64,000 nt of DNA, from the NCBI RefSeq assembly GCF_003931565.1, contig NZ_RRYI01000004.1, positions 1-64,000 on the forward strand. Reading direction: 5' to 3'. Below are positions 45,316-52,792 of this stretch, one piece after another. Source of the stretch: Caulobacter sp. 602-1 (lineage in GTDB: Bacteria > Pseudomonadota > Alphaproteobacteria > Caulobacterales > Caulobacteraceae). The first letter of the stretch is position 1. Each line of letters opens with the position of its first letter. Under the pieces are notes generated by a model, which saw only the letters and a list, made by a program, of their open reading frames with translations, did not search any database and was not told the DNA's origin. The translations under genes were made by a program, and so were the position numbers.

Positions 45316-47481
45316 ATGATCCCGGACGAAATGCCCGTGACGGATCTCGCCGATACTTCGGCGGATGTCCTGATCGACCTCTACCGCCGCGTGCGACGTC
45401 GCACCGAGGTTCTGGCTGCGCCGCTGTCGCCCGAGGACCAGTCGGCCCAGTCGATGCCCGACGCCAGCCCGACCAAGTGGCATCGTGGCCATACGACTTG
45501 GTTCTTCGAGACCTTCCTGCTTACGCCGTTCCTGACCGGCTACGCGGTTCACGATCCGCGGTTCAGCTACATCTTCAATTCGTACTACGAAGCCGTCGGT
45601 CCCCGGCAGCCGCGGCCACAGCGCGGTCTGCTGACCCGGCCGTCGGCCCAGGAGGTCAGCGCCTATCGCGCCCATGTCGACGCGGCCATGGTGCGCCTGC
45701 TGGCCGGTGCGCTGACGCCCGAGATCCGCGAGCGGCTGGAACTGGGCTTGAACCACGAGGAGCAGCATCAGGAGCTGATCCTGATGGATATCCTGCATCT
45801 GTTCGCCCAGTCGCCGCTCAGTCCAGCCTATCAGCCCGGCGCCGCGACCCCGCGTCCGGATCCGGGCCCGCAGCGCTTCCACCGCTTCGCCGGCGGCCTG
45901 GTCGAGATCGGGGCCTGCGAGAACGGCTTCGCGTTCGACAACGAGCGGCCTCGCCACAAGACCTATGTCGCGCCGTTCCGCCTGTCCGATCGCCTGGTGA
46001 CCAATGGCGAGTGGCTGGCCTTCATCGAGGCTGGCGGCTACGGCCGCGCCGAGCTTTGGCTCTCCGAGGGCTGGGCCAAGGTCAATGAGGAAGGCTGGGA
46101 GGCTCCGGGTTACTGGCGCCGCGACGAGACCGGCGACTGGACCACCATGACGCTGCGCGGCCGTCATCCGGTCGATCCGAACGCACCCGTCATGCATGTC
46201 AGCTACTACGAGGCCGCGGCCTACGCCGCCTGGGCCGGCCGCCGCCTGCCGACCGAGGCCGAATGGGAAGCCGCCGCCACGGCCACCGGCGCTCCGTCAG
46301 CGCTTCGCCAACTGTGCGGCGCGGCCTGGCAGTGGACCGCCAGCGCCTACAGCGCCTATCCGGGCTTCCGCCCCGGTCCGGGCGCGCTGGGCGAATACAA
46401 CGGCAAGTTCATGGTCAGCCAGATGGTGCTGCGCGGCGGCTGCGAGGCCACCCCGCCCGGCCATTCGCGCGCGACCTATCGCAACTTCTTCCATCCGGGC
46501 AGCCGCTGGATGTTCGGTGGCGTGCGTCTGGCCGACGATGATCGCCTGAGCGAGGTCAAGCCGGGCGACCGTTTCCGCGACGAGGTCGTGGCCGGCCTGT
46601 CGGCCACGCCCAAGACCCTTTCGGCCAAATACTTCTATGACGCCGAGGGCTCGCGCCTGTTCGAGGCGATCTGCGAGCTCCCGGAGTACTACCTGACCCG
46701 CGCCGAGACGGCGCTGTTGCGCCGGATCGCGCCGGAACTGGCCGCTCGCATCCCCGACGACGCCGTGCTGGTGGAGTTCGGCAGCGGGGCCAGCACCAAG
46801 ACCCGCATCGTGCTGGACGCGGCGCCTCAGATCGCCGTCTACGCGCCGATCGACATCAGCCCTTCGGCCCTCGATGAGGCCGCGGCGAGCCTGCGACAGG
46901 ACTATCCGAGCCTGGCCGTCGCCCCGTTGGTCGATGACTTCACTCAGGCCATGACCCTGCCTGACGGCGCCAAGGGCCATACGCCCGTCGGCTTCTTCCC
47001 CGGCTCGACGATCGGCAACTTCGCGCCGGACGAGGCCGAGGCCCTGCTGCGTCAGGCTCGAGCCCTGTTGGGCGAGGGTTCGCTGTTCATCGTCGGGGCC
47101 GATGTGGCCAAGGATCCGGCCGTGCTGATCCCGGCCTATGACGACGCCCAGGGCGTGACCGCAGCGTTCAACCGCAATGTCCTGGTTCACATCAATCGCG
47201 AGCTGGGCGGCAACTTCGACCCCGCCGCCTTCGCGCACAAGGCGGTATGGAACGCCCGGGAGAGCCGCATCGAGATGCATCTGGAAAGTACGCGCGACCA
47301 GATCGTCATGGTCGGCGATTACGGCTTCCGGTTCGCCGCCGGCGAGACCATCCACACCGAGAATTCGTACAAGTATCCGTCCGAGGTCTTCGAAAATATC
47401 GCCCGCCGCGCCGGCTGGACCGTGACCCAGCGCTGGATCAGCGAGAGCCCGACCTTCGCGGTTTATGCGCTGACCGCCTGA
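45316..47481 (+). CDS. egtBD: Bifunctional ergothioneine biosynthesis enzyme: EgtB sulfoxide synthase fused to EgtD methyltransferase
   Basis: 721 aa in one frame. Residues 1-410 are EgtB: a DinB-like half with iron ligands His59 (HRGHTTWFFE) and His147/His151 (NHEEQHQE), then an FGE-like half (GLVEIGACENGFAFDNE, LPTEAEWEAA, ending FGGVRLA). Residues about 415-721 are EgtD (SAKYFYDAEGSRLFEAIC, LPEYYLTRAETALL, and VEFGSGASTKTR). EgtD makes hercynine from histidine with three SAM; EgtB joins a thiol to it using oxygen. No stop or plausible second start lies between. No egtC or egtE is visible here. The order is reversed from fungal Egt1. A general-stress promoter lies upstream. Confidence 0.92.
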   Translation: MIPDEMPVTDLADTSADVLIDLYRRVRRRTEVLAAPLSPEDQSAQSMPDASPTKWHRGHTTWFFETFLLTPFLTGYAVHDPRFSYIFNSYYEAVGPRQPRPQRGLLTRPSAQEVSAYRAHVDAAMVRLLAGALTPEIRERLELGLNHEEQHQELILMDILHLFAQSPLSPAYQPGAATPRPDPGPQRFHRFAGGLVEIGACENGFAFDNERPRHKTYVAPFRLSDRLVTNGEWLAFIEAGGYGRAELWLSEGWAKVNEEGWEAPGYWRRDETGDWTTMTLRGRHPVDPNAPVMHVSYYEAAAYAAWAGRRLPTEAEWEAAATATGAPSALRQLCGAAWQWTASAYSAYPGFRPGPGALGEYNGKFMVSQMVLRGGCEATPPGHSRATYRNFFHPGSRWMFGGVRLADDDRLSEVKPGDRFRDEVVAGLSATPKTLSAKYFYDAEGSRLFEAICELPEYYLTRAETALLRRIAPELAARIPDDAVLVEFGSGASTKTRIVLDAAPQIAVYAPIDISPSALDEAAASLRQDYPSLAVAPLVDDFTQAMTLPDGAKGHTPVGFFPGSTIGNFAPDEAEALLRQARALLGEGSLFIVGADVAKDPAVLIPAYDDAQGVTAAFNRNVLVHINRELGGNFDPAAFAHKAVWNARESRIEMHLESTRDQIVMVGDYGFRFAAGETIHTENSYKYPSEVFENIARRAGWTVTQRWISESPTFAVYALTA

Positions 47482-47516
47482 TTGGGCGATGGGGGCGCGC
47501 CATCCAGACACACGAA

Positions 47517-47552
47517 GACGCGCCGGTTTCGAGAAATCGAGACCGGCGCGTC
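47517..47552. terminator. Bidirectional hairpin between egtBD and the KGG gene
   Basis: A 16-bp stem with a GAAA tetraloop (47517-47532 with 47537-47552, one G-T pair) between two convergent genes. There is no long T-run on the plus strand; TCTTCGTGTGTCT follows on the minus strand. It probably separates the two transcripts. Confidence 0.6.
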
Positions 47553-47574
47553 AAGGTCGTTGGTCTATCGTCTT

Positions 47575-47781
47575 CTAAAGCGCGCGCTCGCCGGGGCGAC
47601 CGCCGCGTGAAGAAGATCCGCCTTTTCGGCCGGCGTTGGCCGCCAGATCACGGTCCTTGGCGAAGCTGCGTTTCTCACTGGGCACGCTAGCTCCGCCCTT
47701 CCTGGCGATCTCACGGCGGCGTTCCGGGTCCATGGCGGCGAAACCGCGACGACCGCGGGGACGTTCGCTATCGGTGTCCAT
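47575..47781 (-). CDS. KGG-domain stress-induced protein
   Basis: 68-aa basic, disordered protein with two KGG motifs (EIARKGGASVPSEKRSF and ANAGRKGGSSSRG), the mark of YciG/GsiB-type general stress proteins thought to protect other molecules during drying or stress. It is convergent with egtBD, which carries a general-stress promoter. I do not see a matching GGAAC/CGTT pair at its own promoter. A short gene but with clear family signature. Confidence 0.8.
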   Translation of the reverse strand: MDTDSERPRGRRGFAAMDPERRREIARKGGASVPSEKRSFAKDRDLAANAGRKGGSSSRGGRPGERAL

Positions 47782-47821
47782 GTGGGGCTCCTAGTCTGGT
47801 CACAGGCGGCACGAGCAAGGA

Positions 47822-47953
47822 TCAGGCGTCATAGGGACGGTCGTCCCCTGGATCGACCGGCGGCGAGGTTGGGGGCTCCTCGACGGGGACGACACCCGGC
47901 TCATACTCGGGCGGTTTGGGCTCGGGCGGGGGCGGGGCGTCTGGGTCGGTCAC
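47822..47953 (-). CDS. Small acidic proline-rich protein
   Basis: 43 aa, rich in Pro, Glu and Asp (MTDPDAPPPPEPKPPEY and onward). GTG 47953 is chosen because AGGAAA lies 8 nt upstream; a longer GTG 48010 adds 19 basic residues. No family is recognisable. It could be a real small stress protein or a chance frame; codon bias is not strong evidence at this length. Confidence 0.45.
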   Translation of the reverse strand: MTDPDAPPPPEPKPPEYEPGVVPVEEPPTSPPVDPGDDRPYDA

Positions 47954-48071
47954 TGGCGTCGTTTCCTGCGCGTTCCGGTGAAGTAACCAGCGAAGACGCT
48001 TTCGGTTCACCGTGAGTTCGCACTAATTACGCCGCACAGGGACAAGCGCCCGTTCGAGGAGTCGCCGGAGA

Positions 48072-48740
48072 ATGGCCCGCAAGCCCAAACAGTTGGTGAG
48101 CCGCGCCGCGTCGCACTGGCGTCTAGCCGCCGCCCAAGGCGTCGGGATCGCTGTGTGGCTGACGGCGAAATATTTGGGCGCGCCGCATGCCGCGCACCTT
48201 CTTCTGGGCTGGGACGCCGCGGCGGCCGTGTATCTGCTGACGACATGGACGCTTTTTCTGAAGGCCGACGAGGCCAAGGTGCGCTCGCGCGCCGCCCAGG
48301 AGGACGAGGGCGTCCCCATTCTGCTGCTGATCGTCCTGGCCGCCATCGCCGCCAGCCTGTGGGCGGTGGTCGACGCCATGATCGCGGCCAAACACGCCTC
48401 GGGCGACACAAAGGCCTTCGTGACCGCCTGCGCCGGCGCGACCCTGGTGCTGTCGTGGCTGGTGCTGCAGTCGGCCTTCGTTCTGCACTACGCCCACCGC
48501 AATTTCGGCGACGGGTCCGGCAAGCCGGGCATTGAGTTCCCAGGAGAACAACCGACCGGCTACATGGACTTCGCCTATCTGGCTTTCAGCGTCGGGGCCA
48601 CGTTCCAGGTGTCGGACAACAGCATCCTGACCTCGAAGCTGCGCAAGCTGGTGACGGCCCACGCGGCCGCCGCCTATTTCTACAACACCGCCATCCTGGC
48701 GCTGGGGATCAACATCATCGCCAGCCTGGTCGGAAGCTAG
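48072..48740 (+). CDS. DUF1345-family membrane protein
   Basis: 222-aa inner-membrane protein with five hydrophobic segments (about 16-36, 42-62, 80-103, 116-140 and 196-216). The conserved piece GYMDFAYLAFSVGATFQVSDN, typical of DUF1345, is thought to form part of a channel-like fold. Function unknown. CGGAG precedes the ATG. It converges on the EF-hand gene, sharing the 4-nt CTAG stop box. Confidence 0.85.
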   Translation: MARKPKQLVSRAASHWRLAAAQGVGIAVWLTAKYLGAPHAAHLLLGWDAAAAVYLLTTWTLFLKADEAKVRSRAAQEDEGVPILLLIVLAAIAASLWAVVDAMIAAKHASGDTKAFVTACAGATLVLSWLVLQSAFVLHYAHRNFGDGSGKPGIEFPGEQPTGYMDFAYLAFSVGATFQVSDNSILTSKLRKLVTAHAAAAYFYNTAILALGINIIASLVGS

Positions 48741-49534
48741 CCGCGCCGGCCGCCGCCCGGACCGCCTCGGCCGCCGCCGCGTCCGCCCATCGGGCCGCCC
48801 TTGCCGCCGCCCGGACCCGCGCCGGGGCGCAGGCCGCCCTGGACCGGCGTCTTGGGCAGTTCGGCCAGCTTCAGCAGGCCGTCCTTGTCGGTGTCGAGCA
48901 GGGCGAAGCGGGTCTTGGCCGCCTTGGTCGCCTCGTCCTTGGTGATCCGTCGGTCGAAATTGCCGTCGGCGGCCATGACCGGCTCGGGTTCGGCGATCAG
49001 GCCGAACAGCGAGGCGCCTTGCAGGACGTTCGTCCTCTGCGGACGGCGGCGGCCGGGCGCCATGTCGTCGTCGCTCGGACCGTCTTGCTGACCCTCGGCA
49101 ACGCCCAGGCCGCGCGGACCGCGCCGCATCCCGCCGGGGGCCGCGCCGCCGATGATCTCGGGCGCGATGTGTTGCTCGTAGGCCGCCACCTCGAACCCGT
49201 CGATGACGCCATTGTGGTCGGTGTCGACCACACCGAAGAAGCGCAAGGAGTCGGCCACGAACTCGTCGCGGCTCAGGGCGCCGTCATGGTTGGCGTCGGC
49301 GCCTTCGAACCAAACGGAGACTGGGTAGGGCGCGCCGGGCGGGGCGCGAAAGGGCTCGCCGGCCGGGCTGATGAACAGTTGCGGACCGGCCATCGGCGCG
49401 CCGTCTCCCTCGCCGGTCGGGCCGCCGCGTCCGCCAGGACCACGATGGCCTTCCGAACGTTCCGGCGGCGCGCTGGCGCAGGCGGCCAGGGTGGCGACGA
49501 GGACGGCCGTCAGGCCAAGCGAGCGAAATGTCAT
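48737..49534 (-). CDS. EF-hand lipoprotein
   Basis: 265-aa lipoprotein: signal plus lipobox LAAC (Cys18). Three clear calcium loops DANHDGALSRDE, DTDHNGVIDGFE and DTDKDGLLKLAE, and a degenerate one, DGNFDRRITKDE. Linkers and the C-terminus are Gly/Arg/Pro rich. It should sit in the periplasm or outer membrane, binding calcium. ATG 49534 has GGAG upstream; two longer starts would put basic residues before the signal. It lies just downstream of a two-component system on the same strand but about 115 nt away, so shared control is possible. Confidence 0.85.
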   Translation of the reverse strand: MTFRSLGLTAVLVATLAACASAPPERSEGHRGPGGRGGPTGEGDGAPMAGPQLFISPAGEPFRAPPGAPYPVSVWFEGADANHDGALSRDEFVADSLRFFGVVDTDHNGVIDGFEVAAYEQHIAPEIIGGAAPGGMRRGPRGLGVAEGQQDGPSDDDMAPGRRRPQRTNVLQGASLFGLIAEPEPVMAADGNFDRRITKDEATKAAKTRFALLDTDKDGLLKLAELPKTPVQGGLRPGAGPGGGKGGPMGGRGGGRGGPGGGRRG

Positions 49535-49648
49535 CCGGCAAATCTCCATCCAGCCAAGCTTTGAAGCCTGTTGGGATGTCGCCGTGATGTCAGGCGCGCG
49601 CTCGGCCTTGCGCCGCCGCAACAAAGCCGTCCGTTTCCGCCGTATTTG

Positions 49649-51070
49649 CTAGGCTGGAAGCCGCACGCTGGCCCGCAGGCCGCCGCCTGGACGGTTGACC
49701 AGCATGACGTCGCCGCCGTGGGCGCGGGCCAGGGAGCGGACGACCGCCAGACCCAGCCCGTTGCCGCCCGTCTCGCGGTTGCGCGAGGGTTCGCCGCGAT
49801 AGAAGGGCTCGAACACCCGCTCCAGCTCGCCTTGCGGCACGCCCGGACCGTCGTCGTCGATCTCGATGATCGCCATGCCGTCCTCGGCATAGACCCGTCC
49901 GCGGGCTCGCACACCGTATTTCAGGGCGTTCTCGACCAGATTAGCGACCAGGCGCTTGAGAGCCACCGGATCGCCCTCGATGACGGTCTTCTCGGTCCGT
50001 TCGACCGTGGCGTCGCCGCCTGTCTCGGCGGCCTCGTCGATGACGCTCTCGACCAGGGAGGACAGCTCCAGCTTGGTGCGTTCGGCTGGGCGCTGGGTGT
50101 CGCGCACGAAGCCCAGGGTGGCGGCGATCATCGCCTCCATCTGGTCGATGTCGGCGGCCAGCTTGGGCCGGATGTCGTCGGGAACGGCCTCGATGCGGAA
50201 CTTCAGGCGGGTGAGGGGGGTGCGCAGATCGTGGGCGATGGCCCCGACCATGGCGGTGCGGTCCTCGACATAGCGGCGCAGGCGCTCCTGCATCATGTTG
50301 AAGGCCGTGGCGGCGGCGACCACCTCGCCCGAGCCGGAGATGCTCAGCGGCGGGGTGCGCGGATCCTTGCCCAGGCGCTCGGCGGCGTCGGCGAAGGCGG
50401 TGATCGGCTGGGCCAGGCGGCGGGCGAACAGCCAGGCCAGCGGCGTCACGGCGATCACCGACAGCAACAGGATCAGCAGCACGCGCTGCTGCCAGCTGTC
50501 GAAGCGGAAGGTCGGCTTGGGCTCGACCACCAGCCAGCGACCGTCGCTCTGGCGCACGCCCAGCTTGAAGTCGCCAAAGATCAGGGGCTCGTCGACGCCC
50601 TTGCCGCGCGCGCCTGGCGGACCACCAGGCCCCCCGGGGCCGCCGCCCTCGCGGGCGAACGGTTCGCGGGCGCCGGGACCGCGAGGCGGCTCATCGGGCT
50701 TGGGCGGCGTCACGGGCGTGCGGCGCACGAAGAAGCGCGGACCATTGTCGATCTGCAGCTCGATACGGTTCACCGGCACGTCGACGGCGCGGCTGATATC
50801 GGTCTTGAAGTCGATCCGGCGCGGCGTGTCCTGGCCCATCGGGTGCAGGGTGACGCGCTGTTTGATCACCAGCAGACGGCCGTCGCGCGGTTGCACCGGC
50901 TGGCCGGTCTTCAGGGCGCGCGCTATCTCGCTGGACCGATAGAACTCCGGCGGCGGCGGCGGCAGGGTGAAGATGACCGCGATCGCGATCAGCTGGGCCG
51001 CCACCAGGGTGACGATCACCAGCCCCAGGGCCTGGACGAACAGCGGCGCGCCGCGCCGGAAGAGGGTCAT
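49649..51070 (-). CDS. Sensor histidine kinase, EnvZ/OmpB-like
   Basis: 473-aa inner-membrane kinase: two transmembrane segments (about 13-35 and 196-216) enclosing a 160-residue periplasmic domain with a flexible Pro/Gly/Arg stretch (125-155). Then HAMP, HisKA with His280 in AIAHDLRTPLTRL, and HATPase (NLVENALKYG, DDGPGVP, GNGLGLAVV). It overlaps the response regulator by ATGA. The unusual Gly/Pro-rich sensor linker may be a flexible tether rather than a ligand pocket. The signal is unknown. Confidence 0.9.
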   Translation of the reverse strand: MTLFRRGAPLFVQALGLVIVTLVAAQLIAIAVIFTLPPPPPEFYRSSEIARALKTGQPVQPRDGRLLVIKQRVTLHPMGQDTPRRIDFKTDISRAVDVPVNRIELQIDNGPRFFVRRTPVTPPKPDEPPRGPGAREPFAREGGGPGGPGGPPGARGKGVDEPLIFGDFKLGVRQSDGRWLVVEPKPTFRFDSWQQRVLLILLLSVIAVTPLAWLFARRLAQPITAFADAAERLGKDPRTPPLSISGSGEVVAAATAFNMMQERLRRYVEDRTAMVGAIAHDLRTPLTRLKFRIEAVPDDIRPKLAADIDQMEAMIAATLGFVRDTQRPAERTKLELSSLVESVIDEAAETGGDATVERTEKTVIEGDPVALKRLVANLVENALKYGVRARGRVYAEDGMAIIEIDDDGPGVPQGELERVFEPFYRGEPSRNRETGGNGLGLAVVRSLARAHGGDVMLVNRPGGGLRASVRLPA

Positions 51071-51831
51071 GGGGTGCGGACGACCTTGGCGGTGAACATA
51101 TAGCCTTCGCTGCGGATGGTGCGGATCAGCTCGCTGCCGCCGCCGTCGTCCAGTTTCCGGCGCAGGCGGCTGATCTGGACGTCTATGGCGCGGTCATAGG
51201 CGTCGCTGTCACGGCCGCGCGCCAGGTCCAGCAGCTGGTCGCGGGTCAGGACCCGCTGGGGCCGCTCGACGAAGGCGCGCAGCAACGAGAACTCGCCGCT
51301 GGACAGATTGACCACCACCGACTGCGGCGAGCGCAGTTCGCGGCGGACGAGGTCCAGGCGCCAGCCGGCGAACTCGCAGGCCGCGCCCATGGCGTCGTCG
51401 ACCGCGCGCGGCTCCTGCCGGCGGCGCAGCACGGCGCGGACGCGGGCCAGCAGCTCGCGCGGATTGCAGGGCTTGGGCAGATAGTCGTCTGCGCCCAGCT
51501 CCAGGCCGACGATGCGGTCGGTGTCCTCGCCCATGGCCGACAGCATGATGATCGCGGGGCCGTCACTGGTCGAGGACAGGCGGCGGCAGATGGCCAGGCC
51601 GTCCTCGCCGGGCAGCATGATGTCCAGCACGACGAGGTCGACTGGCCCGCGCGCCAGGACCTGCTCCATGGTGCGGGCGTCCTGGGCCGTCTCGACGGCG
51701 TAACCGTGACGGCTGAGAAAATCGGACACGACGTCGCGGATGCCGGGATCGTCGTCGACGATGAGGATGCGCGGCGCCGCCCCGCGCTGGGCGTCGGCGT
51801 CGCTCTGGGCGGTGCTTTGGACGTTTTCCAT
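51067..51831 (-). CDS. OmpR-family response regulator
   Basis: 254-aa regulator: a receiver domain with Asp26-28 acidic pocket and phospho-acceptor Asp70 (VVLDIMLPGEDG), then a winged-helix OmpR DNA-binding domain (NLSSGEFSLLRAFVERPQRVLTRDQLL, DVQISRLRRKL, IRTIRSEGYMF). ATG 51831 follows AGGAAA; a 13-residue longer GTG/ATG is less likely. It forms a cognate pair with the overlapping kinase. Targets are unknown; the EF-hand lipoprotein is a nearby candidate. Confidence 0.92.
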   Translation of the reverse strand: MENVQSTAQSDADAQRGAAPRILIVDDDPGIRDVVSDFLSRHGYAVETAQDARTMEQVLARGPVDLVVLDIMLPGEDGLAICRRLSSTSDGPAIIMLSAMGEDTDRIVGLELGADDYLPKPCNPRELLARVRAVLRRRQEPRAVDDAMGAACEFAGWRLDLVRRELRSPQSVVVNLSSGEFSLLRAFVERPQRVLTRDQLLDLARGRDSDAYDRAIDVQISRLRRKLDDGGGSELIRTIRSEGYMFTAKVVRTP

Positions 51832-51919
51832 GCGATTTCCTGTCACGCCCCCGTCACGTTCAGATTTCACGGCTGAAACAGCGACGCAACCCGGTCATGC
51901 GATCCAATGTCGCACCGGC

Positions 51920-51996
51920 GGCGCGTCATCCCCCACCCGACGCGCCGGCGGCAAGAGATCCGGCCCGTCCTTCCCCCCTTGAACGGGTCGGATCTC
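51920..51996. terminator. Two hairpins between the two-component operon promoter and the hydrolase gene
   Basis: An 8-bp stem GGCGCGTC/GACGCGCC (51920-51927 with 51939-51946) and a 14-bp stem with one G-T pair (51955-51968 with 51983-51996). The second ends right beside the hydrolase stop, fitting a terminator for the minus-strand hydrolase gene, but the T-tract is short. Confidence 0.5.
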
Positions 51997-51997
51997 C

Positions 51998-52717
51998 TCA
52001 GCCCGGCGAATGGTTCTTTGGAGCCTGGTAGGCCGCGCCCTGCGCCTGCATCGCCGCCACCACCCGATCGCCCACGAACGGATTGTTCCGCCGCTCGGCC
52101 CCGAAGGTCGACATCGGTCCATGGCCAGGCACGAACCGCACGTCCTCGCCCAGCGGCCAGAGCTTATGGGTGATCGAGTCGATCAGATCCTGGTGATTGC
52201 CCAGCGGGAAGTCCGTCCGGCCGATCGAGCCCTGGAACAGCACGTCGCCGACCTGGGCGAATTTGGTGTCGCGATGGAAAAACACCACGTGCCCCGGCGT
52301 GTGACCCGGGCAGTGGAAGACCTCGAACTCGGTCTCGCCCAGCGTGACCTTGTCGCCGTCGTCCAGCCATCGGTCGGTGACGAAGATCCGCGCCTCGGGC
52401 ATGCCGTACTGCTCGCCGGACTGCTGGATGCGGTCGATCCAGAACTGGTCGTCCTTGTGCGGGCCCTCGATCGGAACGCCCGTGCGGGCCTTGAGCTCGG
52501 CCGCGCCGCCAGCGTGGTCCATGTGACCGTGGGTGATCCAGATCTTCTCCAGGGTCAGGCCTTTATCGGCGATGGCCTTGAGCAGGCGGTCGACTTCGCC
52601 GCCCGGATCGATCACCGCGGCCTTCAGCGTCTTCGTGCACCAGACGATCGTGCAGTTCTGCTGCAGCGGCGTGACCGGGGCGATCACGGCGGCGATGGGC
52701 ATGGACGCTTGGGTCAT
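51998..52717 (-). CDS. Metallo-beta-lactamase-fold hydrolase, glyoxalase II (YcbL)-like
   Basis: 239-aa soluble hydrolase: zinc motif THGHMDHAGG at about 66-75, further ligands in FHCPGHTPGHVVFF and PGHGPMS. Length and HxHxDH plus GHTPGH pattern match the glyoxalase II-related YcbL group, which may hydrolyse S-lactoylglutathione or similar thioesters. ATG 52717 follows GGAGG. Its ribosome site lies next to the terminator stem of the upstream permease gene. Confidence 0.86.
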   Translation of the reverse strand: MTQASMPIAAVIAPVTPLQQNCTIVWCTKTLKAAVIDPGGEVDRLLKAIADKGLTLEKIWITHGHMDHAGGAAELKARTGVPIEGPHKDDQFWIDRIQQSGEQYGMPEARIFVTDRWLDDGDKVTLGETEFEVFHCPGHTPGHVVFFHRDTKFAQVGDVLFQGSIGRTDFPLGNHQDLIDSITHKLWPLGEDVRFVPGHGPMSTFGAERRNNPFVGDRVVAAMQAQGAAYQAPKNHSPG

Positions 52718-52728
52718 CGAGGCGACCT

Positions 52729-52765
52729 CCAAAAGAAAAGGGCGGGAGCCGAAGCGCCCGCCCTT
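52729..52765 (-). terminator. Intrinsic terminator of the amino-acid permease gene
   Basis: AAGGGCGGG / CCCGCCCTT, 9-bp perfect stem with a 10-nt loop. On the minus strand it is followed by TTTTCTTTT. It lies 12 nt upstream of the next gene's start, so its T-tract merges into that gene's GGAGG ribosome site. Confidence 0.85.
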
Positions 52766-52792
52766 CCTGACCTAAAGCCTAGCGGCCGAAGA

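Noticed and set aside
45316..47481. Possible ovothiol synthase OvoA (also a sulfoxide synthase plus methyltransferase)
   Set aside because: The C-terminal part matches EgtD (YFYDAEGSRLFE, FGSGASTKT) and the N-terminal motifs match EgtB, not OvoA.
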